Notes under the pieces: model-generated
Seen by the model: only the letters and a program-made list of their open reading frames with translations
Told to the model about the DNA's origin: nothing
The model's database searches: none
Assembly: GCF_016908495.1 (NCBI RefSeq)
Contig: NZ_JAFBDZ010000001.1
Coordinates: 558,001 to 622,000 of the forward strand
Origin: Rossellomorea pakistanensis
GTDB lineage: Bacteria > Bacillota > Bacilli > Bacillales > Bacillaceae_B
DNA length: 64,000 bases
Direction of reading: 5' to 3'
Position numbers and translations under genes: made by a program
Part shown: piece after piece, positions 36,790 through 45,781 of the stretch
Layout of the letters: every line of letters begins with the position of its first letter
How positions within the stretch are numbered: the first letter of the stretch is position 1

Positions 36790-38217
36790 TTATATTTGAG
36801 TTGATTGTAGTGACTCTCTTCCCTGTTCACTCAATTCATCACCATATTTTGCCCGTTTTATAAATTGTCCACTTCCAGGATTCCCTACGAACTGCTTCTC
36901 TTTAACAACAAATTCACCTCTAGATAAAACCGAGATTGGTTCACCTGTCACCTTCATTCCCTCAAACGCATTATAATCAACGGCCATATGATGAGACTCA
37001 GCTGAAATCACACGTTCCACATTCGGATCAAAAATTACAATGTCCGCATCAGACCCAACCGCAATCGTTCCTTTTTTAGGAAATAAACCAAATATTTTGG
37101 CAATTCTAGTTGAAGTAATATCAACAAACTGATTTAGCGTTATTCTTCCTTTCTTCACCCCCTCTGAAAATAAAATGGATACGCGATCTTCTATCATTGG
37201 ACCCCCATTCGGTATCTTTGTAAAATCACCCCTTCCTAAATCTTTTTGACCATTGAAATCAAATGAGCATTGATCGGAGCCTAATGTTTGTAGCTGTCCA
37301 TTTTTAAGGGCATTCCAAAGAATATCTTGATGCCATTTTTCTCTCAATGGAGGTGACCATACATACTTTGCCCCTTCAAAATTAGGACGTTCTAAATAAC
37401 TTTGGTCTAATACTAAGTACTGAGGACAAGTTTCACCCCAAACATTCAATCCTTTATTTCTTGCTTCAGCGATTTTTTCTACTGCATTTGAACAGGATAC
37501 ATGCACGACATAGAGCTGGGAATCTGCAAGTCCAGTAAGCTGTGCCGCCCTTCCTGTAGCTTCTCCTTCTGCCTCCGGTGGTCTCGTAAGTGCATGGAAG
37601 ATAGGATCCGTATTCCCTTCTTCTAAAGCTTTTTTCGTTAAATAATCAATTACATCGCCGTTTTCAGCATGAACCATTACAAGAGCTCCGAGATCCTTTG
37701 CGGTAAGGAGTGTTCTAAATAATGTTTCGTCATCCGCTTGAAACACATTTTTATACGCCATAAAAACTTTAAAAGATGTAATTCCTTCTTCTGAAATCAC
37801 TTGGGGTAACTCGTCTAAAACCTCATCATTGATTTCACCAACCATAAGGTGAAAGCTATAGTCAATACATGCTTTATTTTTAGATTTGTTATGCCATGTA
37901 GTAATTGAATTTTTTAATCGTTCGCCTTTTGAAGTTAAGCAAAAATCGATCACAGTTGTTGTACCGCCAAAAGCAGCTGCCTTTGTACCTGTTTCAAAAT
38001 CATCTTTTGTCACTGTTCCACCAAAAGGCATATCTAAATGTGTATGCGGGTCAATCCCACCTGGAAGGATATAGCACCCTTTTGCATCAATAATTTCAGC
38101 ACCATCCTCATCGAAATGTGTACCAATAGCTGAAATTTTGCCATTTTCAATCAAAACATTTGCTCTGTAAGTATCTGCCGCCGTTACAATCAATCCATTT
38201 TTTATTATTTTTTTCAT
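36790..38217 (-). CDS. hydA: Dihydropyrimidinase (D-hydantoinase family)
   Basis: 475 aa cyclic amidohydrolase opening 5,6-dihydrouracil or dihydrothymine to N-carbamoyl-beta-amino acids. The dinuclear metal site is complete: H58 and H60 in DPHTHLD, the carboxylated lysine K150 in SFKVFMAYK, H183 (MVHAENG), H239 (VVHVS) and D315 (GSDQC). It lies second-last among the catabolic enzymes, 21 bp after preA. A GAGGAG site lies unusually far (about 13 bp) from the chosen ATG, so initiation efficiency may be low or coupled. Confidence 0.93.
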   Translation of the reverse strand: MKKIIKNGLIVTAADTYRANVLIENGKISAIGTHFDEDGAEIIDAKGCYILPGGIDPHTHLDMPFGGTVTKDDFETGTKAAAFGGTTTVIDFCLTSKGERLKNSITTWHNKSKNKACIDYSFHLMVGEINDEVLDELPQVISEEGITSFKVFMAYKNVFQADDETLFRTLLTAKDLGALVMVHAENGDVIDYLTKKALEEGNTDPIFHALTRPPEAEGEATGRAAQLTGLADSQLYVVHVSCSNAVEKIAEARNKGLNVWGETCPQYLVLDQSYLERPNFEGAKYVWSPPLREKWHQDILWNALKNGQLQTLGSDQCSFDFNGQKDLGRGDFTKIPNGGPMIEDRVSILFSEGVKKGRITLNQFVDITSTRIAKIFGLFPKKGTIAVGSDADIVIFDPNVERVISAESHHMAVDYNAFEGMKVTGEPISVLSRGEFVVKEKQFVGNPGSGQFIKRAKYGDELSEQGRESLQSTQI

Positions 38218-38238
38218 TTGTTTTGCCTATCTCCTCTC

Positions 38239-39525
38239 TTATTTTGTTAAATCAACCTTGCAATCACTTGTCGCTTTAAGTGCTTCTTGACGTTGATTCC
38301 ATGTCATGACAGGATATTCAGAAGGGATTTCAATCATATCGATCGCACCATCCACTGGGCATACAATAGAGCAGAGGTTACAACCAACACAATCTTCCTC
38401 CCTGACTTGAAGAAAACTATTACCTTGACTATCTTTTAACATATCAATGCACTGATGGGACGTATCTTCACAAGCAATATGACATTTGTTGCAGTTAATA
38501 CAAACATCATTATTAATTCTAGCGACAACCTGATAATTTAAATCTAAATTTCCCCAATCTGAAAATTTTGGTACTGCTTTTCCAACGAGATCAGAAACGG
38601 ATGCAATGCCTCTATCTTCTAAATAATTATTTAAGCCATCAATCATATCCTCTACAATTCTAAATCCATGGTGCATGGCAGCTGTACAAACTTGGACACC
38701 ACTAGCCCCCATCAGCATAAACTCAACGGCATTTTCCCAGTTCGATACACCACCCATACCAGATATCGGCACATTTATTCTTGGGTTACGTGCACACTCA
38801 GCCACCATATTAAGAGCGATAGGTTTAACAGCAGGTCCACAATAGCCACCATGTGCTCCTTTACCTGCAACATGAGGAATTGTATTCCAAGAATCAATGT
38901 CCACTCCTGCCAATGAATTGATGGTATTAATCATACTAACAGCATCTGCCCCTCCTCTAACTGCAGCTTCTGCTGTAACCGTTATATCCGTAATATTTGG
39001 AGTTAATTTTACAATTACTGGTGTATTCGCTGCTTCTTTTGCCCAATACGTTTGCTTCTCAACAAGCTCAGGAACTTGACCAGATGCTGATCCCATTCCT
39101 CTTTCTGCCATTCCATGTGGACAGCCGAAATTAAGTTCTAATCCATCTACTCCAACTGCTTCCACCTTTTTAACGATTTCATGCCATTTTTCCTGTTGCG
39201 GTTCGACCATTAATGATGCGATTACTGCATGATTCGGAAACTTTTTCTTCGTTTCATAGATTTCCTTTAAATTCACCTCAAGTGGGCGATCTGTTATTAA
39301 TTCGATATTGTTAAAACCCGCAACCCTTTGCCCATTAAAACTAACAGCTGCAAACCTTGAAGATACGTTAATAATCGGGTCACCCAAAGTTTTCCAAACC
39401 GCCCCTCCCCAACCTGCTTCAAATGCACGCTGCACCTGATAGCCAGAATTTGTTGGAGGTGCTGAAGCGAGCCAGAATGGATTAGGTGATTTGATACCTG
39501 CAAAATTAATACTTAAATCAGCCAT
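38239..39525 (-). CDS. preA: NAD-dependent dihydropyrimidine dehydrogenase, PreA subunit
   Basis: 428 aa. Residues ~1-320 are an FMN-binding dihydroorotate-dehydrogenase-like barrel (GIKSPNPFWLASAPPTN, ELNFGCPHGM with the active-site region, ISGMGGVSNWENAVEFMLMGASGVQV). The C-terminus carries two 4Fe-4S motifs, CINCNKCHIAC and CVGCNLCSIVCP. With PreT it reduces uracil and thymine to the 5,6-dihydro forms. 26 bp after preT and tightly followed by dihydropyrimidinase. Confidence 0.94.
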   Translation of the reverse strand: MADLSINFAGIKSPNPFWLASAPPTNSGYQVQRAFEAGWGGAVWKTLGDPIINVSSRFAAVSFNGQRVAGFNNIELITDRPLEVNLKEIYETKKKFPNHAVIASLMVEPQQEKWHEIVKKVEAVGVDGLELNFGCPHGMAERGMGSASGQVPELVEKQTYWAKEAANTPVIVKLTPNITDITVTAEAAVRGGADAVSMINTINSLAGVDIDSWNTIPHVAGKGAHGGYCGPAVKPIALNMVAECARNPRINVPISGMGGVSNWENAVEFMLMGASGVQVCTAAMHHGFRIVEDMIDGLNNYLEDRGIASVSDLVGKAVPKFSDWGNLDLNYQVVARINNDVCINCNKCHIACEDTSHQCIDMLKDSQGNSFLQVREEDCVGCNLCSIVCPVDGAIDMIEIPSEYPVMTWNQRQEALKATSDCKVDLTK

Positions 39526-39550
39526 ATTTGTTCCCCCTCTTTGACATTAC

Positions 39551-40906
39551 TTATGCACTTATGATTTTGGACAAACTGCTATGGATACTATGAGCCACTA
39601 GTTTTCCTTGCTGTGCTGCCGTAACAACCATTGCCTCCCCTTGACCTTTTCCAAAAACAATATCTCCACATGAGTAAACCTTTGGATTAGAGGTTTGATA
39701 ACTTTCACGATCAATTTGGACAACTCCCCCCTGGTGTTTTAACCCAAATTGATAGATTAAATCAATATGTCTTGTTTGCCCAATTGCTTTAATGACGAGA
39801 TCTACCGGGAGAATGAACTCAGACCCCTTTTGTGGAACTGGACGTCTTCTACCATCATCATCTGGCTCCCCAAGCTCCATTTTTAGGCATTCAATCCCAG
39901 TTACTTTACCGTTCTCATCCCCGATAATCTTTTTTGGAGCCGTTAACCAGCGGAATTCTACACCGTCTTGTTTAGCAAATTCATATTCAAAATCATAAGC
40001 AGACATTTCTTCCTGTGTTCGTCTATATAGGATTTTTACGTTATCAGCTCCTAATCTCACAGAACAAGTAGCCCCATCAATCGCTGTATTACCAGCACCA
40101 ATCACAACAACTTTCTTCCCGACAAGCTCATCTGACAATAACTTGGTTTTTGTATTTTTCACAAATTCAATCGCATCATGAACTCCGTCAAGCTCTTCAC
40201 CTTCAATCTTTAAATTGGGTACATTTGCCATTCCTGCTGCAAGAACGACTGAATCAAAATTTGAAAGAATTTCATCAGCTTGTATATCTCGACCTACCCT
40301 AATATTTGTAAGGATTTTAACATCTAATTTTTCTACTTGTTCTACTTCCCAATAGGAAACTGCTTGAGGTAAGCGGAAGGACACAATCCCATACGTATTT
40401 AATCCACCTGCTTTTTCTTCCGCTTCAAATATTGTCACTTCATATCCTAATAAAGCAAGCTCTCTAGCAGCCGACAGCCCTGCAGGACCGCCCCCAACTA
40501 TTGCAACCGTTTTACCATTGGAATGTCCTTTTTGAAACAAAGTTTGCTGATTATGAATGGCCCAATCCGTTGCATAGCGTTGTAAATTTCCAATCATAAT
40601 TGGTTTTGTCGAATGATTTAAAACACATGCTCCTTCACAAAGTTCTTCTGTAGGGCATACTCTAGAACAACTTGCACCAACCGGATTAGCTGCCATAATT
40701 GTTTTCGCAGAACCTTTTAAATTACCTGAAGCAATCTTTTTAATAAACGATGGGATGTCAATGTCTGTTGGACATGCCGTAATACAAGGTGCATCGTAGC
40801 AATAAAGACATCGATTCGCCTCTTCAATAGCCTCACGGTTTGATAATGCAGGTTCTACTTCTTTAAAATTGTCGATAATATCCGTTAACGAAATCGATTG
40901 TTTCAA
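39551..40906 (-). CDS. preT: NAD-dependent dihydropyrimidine dehydrogenase, PreT subunit
   Basis: 451 aa glutamate-synthase-small-subunit-like flavoprotein. N-terminal iron-sulfur cysteines (CLYCYDAPCITACP, ASCSRVCPTEELCEGAC), an FAD-binding loop VAIVGGGPAGLSAA, a second dinucleotide loop VVVIGAGNTAIDGA for NAD(P)H, and a C-terminal FAD segment ending YSCGDIVFG. It passes electrons from NADH to PreA. Start is TTG at 40906 after AAGGAGGG. Part of the five-gene catabolic run. Confidence 0.94.
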   Translation of the reverse strand: MKQSISLTDIIDNFKEVEPALSNREAIEEANRCLYCYDAPCITACPTDIDIPSFIKKIASGNLKGSAKTIMAANPVGASCSRVCPTEELCEGACVLNHSTKPIMIGNLQRYATDWAIHNQQTLFQKGHSNGKTVAIVGGGPAGLSAARELALLGYEVTIFEAEEKAGGLNTYGIVSFRLPQAVSYWEVEQVEKLDVKILTNIRVGRDIQADEILSNFDSVVLAAGMANVPNLKIEGEELDGVHDAIEFVKNTKTKLLSDELVGKKVVVIGAGNTAIDGATCSVRLGADNVKILYRRTQEEMSAYDFEYEFAKQDGVEFRWLTAPKKIIGDENGKVTGIECLKMELGEPDDDGRRRPVPQKGSEFILPVDLVIKAIGQTRHIDLIYQFGLKHQGGVVQIDRESYQTSNPKVYSCGDIVFGKGQGEAMVVTAAQQGKLVAHSIHSSLSKIISA

Positions 40907-40981
40907 AACGGATCCCTCCTTCTAATAAAAAGATGAAATAAAAAGGGCTATACTTCTATTTAAGTTTAGCCCCTGCTGATT

Positions 40982-41872
40982 TTAAGGAAGTAATGCAGTC
41001 ATTTCACCATAGGTTTCAGGTCTTCGATCACGATAAAACTGCCATGTATCTCGAACTTCTCTAATCATTTTTTTATTCATTTCTCCAATGATCACCTCGT
41101 CTTGGTCACGACTGGCTATTGCCACAAATGATCCACGAGGATCCACTAAATAAGACTGTCCATAAAATTCCCCCATATTCCATGGAGCTTCAACGCCAAC
41201 ACGGTTTATGGCACCTAAATAATAGCCATTCGCCACAGCATGTGCTGGTTGTTCAAGCTTCCATAAATATTCAGATAGTCCGGCAACAGTAGCGGAGGGA
41301 TTAAATACGATCTCTGCTCCTTTTAAACCTAAGAGACGTGCACCTTCAGGAAAATGACGATCGTAGCAAATGTAGACCCCTACCTTCGCATAAGCCGTAT
41401 CAAATACTGGATATCCAAGATTTCCAGGTTTAAAGTAATATTTTTCCCAGAAACCATGTCCCTCATTTCCAACAGCCACATGGGGAATATGCTGCTTACG
41501 ATACTTTCCTAAATACTTTCCATCTGCGTCTATGACAGCAGCCGTATTGTAATATGTCGCAATCCCTTCCCTCTCGTATATCGGAAGTACAATAACGATT
41601 TCTAATTCTTTTGCTAATTCTTGAAATTTCTTAGTTGTTGGGCCATTCGGAATTTCTTCTGCAGAGTCATACCATTTTGAATTTTGTTCTGAACAAAAAT
41701 AAGGACCATAGAAGATCTCTTGCAAACATACAATTTTAGCCCCTTTTTGTGCAGCATCTCGAACTAATCCTAAATGTTTTTCAATGGCTTTTTCCTTATG
41801 GGTGTCGACAGGCTCATTCCCATCAACATCATGCTTTGCTTGAATAAGCCCAATTTTCACCATATCAGACAT
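40982..41872 (-). CDS. Beta-ureidopropionase (nitrilase superfamily)
   Basis: 296 aa carbon-nitrogen hydrolase removing the carbamoyl group from N-carbamoyl-beta-alanine (or N-carbamoyl-beta-aminoisobutyrate), releasing CO2 and ammonia. The nitrilase triad is visible: E52 (CLQEIF), K126 (YRKQHIPH) and C169 (VYICYDRHFPEGAR). It closely follows the YGPYFC and HFPEGAR pattern of beta-ureidopropionases rather than aliphatic nitrilases. It is the first gene of the operon, behind a cre palindrome; ATG follows GAGGAGG. Confidence 0.9.
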   Translation of the reverse strand: MSDMVKIGLIQAKHDVDGNEPVDTHKEKAIEKHLGLVRDAAQKGAKIVCLQEIFYGPYFCSEQNSKWYDSAEEIPNGPTTKKFQELAKELEIVIVLPIYEREGIATYYNTAAVIDADGKYLGKYRKQHIPHVAVGNEGHGFWEKYYFKPGNLGYPVFDTAYAKVGVYICYDRHFPEGARLLGLKGAEIVFNPSATVAGLSEYLWKLEQPAHAVANGYYLGAINRVGVEAPWNMGEFYGQSYLVDPRGSFVAIASRDQDEVIIGEMNKKMIREVRDTWQFYRDRRPETYGEMTALLP

Positions 41873-41907
41873 CTACATTTCCTCCTCTTTCAAAATAATT
41901 ATGAATA

Positions 41908-41919
41908 GAAAGCGCTTTC
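41908..41919. promoter_or_regulatory. cre (CcpA-binding) site
   Basis: GAAAGCGCTTTC, a perfect palindrome inside ATAGAAAGCGCTTTCATAA, matches the catabolite-responsive element consensus of Bacillaceae. It lies 36 bp upstream of the first pyrimidine-catabolism gene, so carbon catabolite repression is likely. Confidence 0.7.
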
Positions 41920-41920
41920 A

Positions 41921-42640
41921 TAATTCTTTGATGCCACATTCCCTCTTTTAAAAAAGGCTTTCATAATCCCTTGATCATTTAACTGAATATTCCGCATTTT
42001 TTATTGTAATTCTTACTTTTGTCTTTTTCATTAGACAAATTGTTAAATCAAATAAGGTTTACGTTTTTCGATATGTAAATAGATTAGTATTGAAATGCCA
42101 GAACGCAATTCTGAATCTTCTTAAATTTAACATAATGTATATAAAAATTTTACATAATCATGTCGAATAGCAATTGGTGCTTCTTTTTTATAGGATTATT
42201 ATACAAACACTTCTATATGAATAGTTTGGAGCTACGGTATTTATTCTATATTCATAATGATTTGTCCAAATACTTCTCGACAAACAACAGATTAATTGTC
42301 AAAAATTGAAGAAATAACTTCATGATGTAATACTGTCCTAAAAGTAGTTATTAATAGTTTGAAAGATCTTGTTATTTCCATAATCGAATTCAAGATGATG
42401 ATCGTTCAAAATCAATATGATGATTCAATAGTGAAAAAAAGGACAGACTACCAACTTTTACAATAATTTTGATAAAATGATGAAGGATTGAATAATTATA
42501 ATTAGACGAAATAAAACTATAATCATTTCCTTAATAATCATGACTTATTTCCAAGGAAACCGCAGGAACCGACATAAACTTTTTTTATTTTTGGCTGTTT
42601 TCTAAAAAATGGTGTTTTTTTAGAACATAAATTTTTTAAA
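41921..42640. other. Long AT-rich intergenic region, no gene seen
   Basis: About 720 bp upstream of the pyrimidine operon. A second GGCTTTCATAAT motif near 41960 recalls the cre site. I found no ORF with a convincing ribosome site; a 29-codon ORF near 42215 lacks one. It probably holds the operon promoter and activator sites. Confidence 0.5.
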
Positions 42641-42644
42641 AGTC

Positions 42645-42768
42645 TGGTCTTCGCTGCAGGTGCGAGACTCCTACGAGATTAGCGGGACAGGTAGACCTAA
42701 GCAGGAGCAAGGTGACGTGGATGCCCACCTCCCGCCTCGCGGAAAGCAAGATCCTTCCGTTCTAACCA
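42645..42768. repeat. Bacillaceae-type GC-rich interspersed repeat (family C)
   Basis: GC-rich block in AT-rich DNA with CTTCGCTGCAGGTGCGAGAC, then CAGGAGCAAGGTGACG and CCCGCCTCGCGGAAAGC. I recall similar blocks being abundant in Bacillaceae intergenic DNA; mobility and function are not established. It contains imperfect inverted segments. Confidence 0.65.
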
Positions 42769-42840
42769 ACGACCCCCTTTTCGAATAACAACAATGATTA
42801 CGAAAACAGCCTTATTTAATTGACAAAAAGGAGTTAATTT

Positions 42841-43380
42841 ATGACAAAAAACAAAGCGGTATTTATCGATCGTGATGGTGTCATTAATGAGGTTTTGACT
42901 AAGAGAGTAAAGTTCGTCAATAAACCTAATGACCTATTTTATTTAGATAAGGTTCCAGAAGCCATCGGGTTATTATCTAGTGCAGATTACTTGATATTTG
43001 TCGTAACGAATCAGGGTGGTGTGGGATTAGGCTACATGACTGAAGAACAATTAGAGAAAATTCATAAGAAAATGAAGATTGATTTGGAATCTGAAGGAGG
43101 AGAAATACAAGACATAGCAAGTTGTATTCATAAGCCAAATGAAGGCTGTAGCTGCAGGAAACCTGAGGCTGGGATGATTCTGAAACTTGCAGAACAATAT
43201 AAAATAGATATCGATAAGAGCTATATGATTGGTGATCGGGACGTAGATATCGAAGCGGGGAGAAAGGCAGGCTGCAGCACCATTTTTATCGGAAAAGAAG
43301 ATAATACGGTTGATGCTAACTTCTCGTTTCCGACACTATATGCTGCTGCCAATTGGTTAAAATCAACATCAAATTTATAA
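42841..43380 (+). CDS. HAD-IIIA phosphatase, GmhB-like
   Basis: 179 aa phosphatase of the histidinol-phosphatase / heptose-bisphosphatase group. Motif I FIDRDGVIN, motif II VVTNQ, the zinc-binding loop CIHKPNEGCSCRKP, and motif IV MIGDRDVDIEAG. In organisms without heptose lipopolysaccharide such enzymes act on other phosphorylated sugars or on histidinol phosphate; the role here is uncertain. ATG follows AAAGGAG with ideal spacing. Next gene 18 bp downstream. Confidence 0.85.
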   Translation: MTKNKAVFIDRDGVINEVLTKRVKFVNKPNDLFYLDKVPEAIGLLSSADYLIFVVTNQGGVGLGYMTEEQLEKIHKKMKIDLESEGGEIQDIASCIHKPNEGCSCRKPEAGMILKLAEQYKIDIDKSYMIGDRDVDIEAGRKAGCSTIFIGKEDNTVDANFSFPTLYAAANWLKSTSNL

Positions 43381-43398
43381 AGAAATAGGGAGAAAAGG

Positions 43399-45564
43399 AT
43401 GAAACTACTTTCAAAAATAATTGATCGACTCTACAAGGGGATTCTAGCTTTTTGGATTATTGTGGCAGTTGGATTTGGATTTTTCGCTACCCAGCTGCCT
43501 TCCATTTTAGGGGGAGATGGTTTTCGGACAGACGGTGAGTATGAAAAAGTACAAGAGGAACTGACAAGTACATTTGAATTTTCTGATTCCACTCTTCTAC
43601 TCCTTTTTGAAAGAAAACCAAACCAATCCCAGGAAGAATTTAAAGAAGAAATTAGATCCACACTAACAACTATTAAAGATAATGTTACCTTAACCATTCA
43701 ATCACCTCTAAATCAAAATGAGATGATGAAGAAAAATTACGCTTATGCACAATTACATTTTAATAAAGACAATATTGAAGATGATATAAAAGATATTGAA
43801 TCGATAACGAATATGTACTCAAATATGACATTAACGGGTGAACCCATCATCACTCGGGATATCAATAAAGCAAGTCAAGATGATCTAAAACGGGCAGAAA
43901 TGATTGGTGTACCAGTAGCTATAGTAGTTCTATTATTTGCATTTGGGAGCATAATCGCTTCCATTGTTCCAATCGTTATTGGTGGAGTTACAGTAATTGT
44001 CTCGTTTGGAGTATTAACTCTTATTGGAGAAAAAATCGAGCTATCCATCTTCCTTCTTAATGTTGTACCAATGATTGGGCTCGCTTTAAGTATAGATTTT
44101 GCTCTTCTTTTCATTAATCGCTATCGAGAAGAAATGAAGTTACATAATAAGAGAGAAGCGATTACTAACACAATTGCTACTGCTGGTAAATCCATTATCT
44201 TTTCTGCCTTATGTGTGTTCATCGGCCTTGCAGCTATGATGGTTATTGAGATTGATATCTTTCAAACGATTGCCATTGGCGGAATGGTTGTTGTATCAAT
44301 CGCAGTCATTTCTTCACTAACTCTATTACCTGCAATCCTATTACTAATGGGATCGTCTATAAATAAGTGGAGGATTATCAAACTAAGAGAGCATGATCAT
44401 AATAAGTGGAAAGGGTTTGCTCGGTTTGTAATGAAAAGACCTGTTCTTCTTGCTGTTATTGCTTTGGTAATGTTAATCATCGGAATCATTCCTGTTCAAC
44501 ATATGAATTTAGCTATTCCTGAAGTGGATTCTTTACCTGAAAACTATGAATCTCGTCAAGCATTTGAAACTATTCAAGATCAATTTCATTTTGGTGAAGG
44601 AAGCACTGTTTACATGGTTGTGAACAATCAATCAGAATGGACGTCTGAGAAGGGATTATCTGAGATGGAAGCGATTATTAGCTCCATTGAAGATGATCAT
44701 TTAGTAAAAGAAATTGATTCAGTATTTTCAGCCACAGGAATTGAAACGAGCCAGGAATTAGTTGCTGCTTTACAACACCCAGAGATGAAAAAATCTTTAC
44801 AACCTGCTTTAGATTCTTTTGTTAACAAAGATAAATTGTTAGTTCCTATTCATCTTAATGTAGAAGAATCATCAGACGAAGCTAATGATTGGATTCGTGA
44901 TAGGAGTAATATTCAATCGGAAAACGATATATTTTTTGGCGGTCAGGTGAAATTTAACCAAGAAATATTTGATGAGATCTACAATAAAATTGCTTTATGT
45001 CTCGCGATTATATTGATCTCGACCTATACCATACTCATGTTCGCTTTCCGCTCGGTCATTATCCCACTAAAAGCGATTCTCATGAATATTATTGGATTAA
45101 CTTCTACATTTGGAGTATTAGTATGGATATTCCAAGGAGGACATTTTGGATTAGGTGAAAATGAAATTGCCCTTGTTCTGCCTGTACTCGTATTTAGTCT
45201 TGTTTTTGGATTAAGTATGGATTATGAAGTCTTTTTAATTTCTAGAATTCATGAAATTTATCAGAAGACTGGTAATAATACTGAAGCAACCATCGAAGGG
45301 TTAGCATCGACATCCAAAATTATTACTTCTGCTGCCTTAATTATGATTGTCATCACTGGAGCTTTTGCCTTTACAGGAGTCATGCCTGTTAAACAAATAG
45401 GTGTTGGCATTGCCGTTGCCATATTTATTGATGCCACAATTATCCGGATGCTATTAGTTCCCTCCCTGATGAAACTTCTTGGCGATTGGAATTGGTGGAT
45501 GCCCTTCGTTAGTAGAACAAAAAAAGGAAAGCGAAAATCTAAACGTCAGCCTGTAAATTCATAA
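43399..45564 (+). CDS. MMPL/RND-family membrane transporter (YdfJ-like)
   Basis: 721 aa with two related halves, each a single helix, an extracellular domain and about five helices (TM1 at FWIIVAVGFGFFATQLPS; later VVPMIGLALSIDFALLFINRYREE and FGLSMDYEVFLISRIHE, the two conserved Asp-containing helix motifs of MMPL proteins). It probably exports lipids, peptides or hydrophobic compounds using the proton gradient. Length equals B. subtilis YdfJ. 18 bp after the HAD gene, possibly cotranscribed; followed by a family A repeat. Confidence 0.87.
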   Translation: MKLLSKIIDRLYKGILAFWIIVAVGFGFFATQLPSILGGDGFRTDGEYEKVQEELTSTFEFSDSTLLLLFERKPNQSQEEFKEEIRSTLTTIKDNVTLTIQSPLNQNEMMKKNYAYAQLHFNKDNIEDDIKDIESITNMYSNMTLTGEPIITRDINKASQDDLKRAEMIGVPVAIVVLLFAFGSIIASIVPIVIGGVTVIVSFGVLTLIGEKIELSIFLLNVVPMIGLALSIDFALLFINRYREEMKLHNKREAITNTIATAGKSIIFSALCVFIGLAAMMVIEIDIFQTIAIGGMVVVSIAVISSLTLLPAILLLMGSSINKWRIIKLREHDHNKWKGFARFVMKRPVLLAVIALVMLIIGIIPVQHMNLAIPEVDSLPENYESRQAFETIQDQFHFGEGSTVYMVVNNQSEWTSEKGLSEMEAIISSIEDDHLVKEIDSVFSATGIETSQELVAALQHPEMKKSLQPALDSFVNKDKLLVPIHLNVEESSDEANDWIRDRSNIQSENDIFFGGQVKFNQEIFDEIYNKIALCLAIILISTYTILMFAFRSVIIPLKAILMNIIGLTSTFGVLVWIFQGGHFGLGENEIALVLPVLVFSLVFGLSMDYEVFLISRIHEIYQKTGNNTEATIEGLASTSKIITSAALIMIVITGAFAFTGVMPVKQIGVGIAVAIFIDATIIRMLLVPSLMKLLGDWNWWMPFVSRTKKGKRKSKRQPVNS

Positions 45565-45575
45565 TGCTATTAATG

Positions 45576-45696
45576 CGGCTGTCCCAATCCAAGGTGGCAG
45601 GAACCACAACTTCCATTATAGAAGAAAACTTCAAGACATCTTCTACTTATGAACAATCATTGTGGTCCTAGCCGCTTTATTGGGTAGGCACTTTTT
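45576..45696. repeat. Family A palindromic repeat, copy A5
   Basis: GCGGCTGTCCCAAT and ATTGGGTAGGC outer arms, AGGAACCACAA and TTGTGGTCCT inner arms, and a GAAGA/TCTTC centre. Full-length (~120 bp). Confidence 0.85.
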
Positions 45697-45781
45697 ATTA
45701 CTAAAATACATTCCTTTGGACTTTAATGGAAAGGATAGTTATGATATGGTACTCTAGGAAACGATATTAGGAGGGATAACT

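Noticed and set aside
42215-42305. 29-codon ORF upstream of the pyrimidine operon
   Set aside because: No ribosome site and no recognisable content.
41940-42640. Prophage or insertion sequence remnant in the long intergenic region
   Set aside because: No transposase-like frame, terminal repeats or target duplication could be seen.
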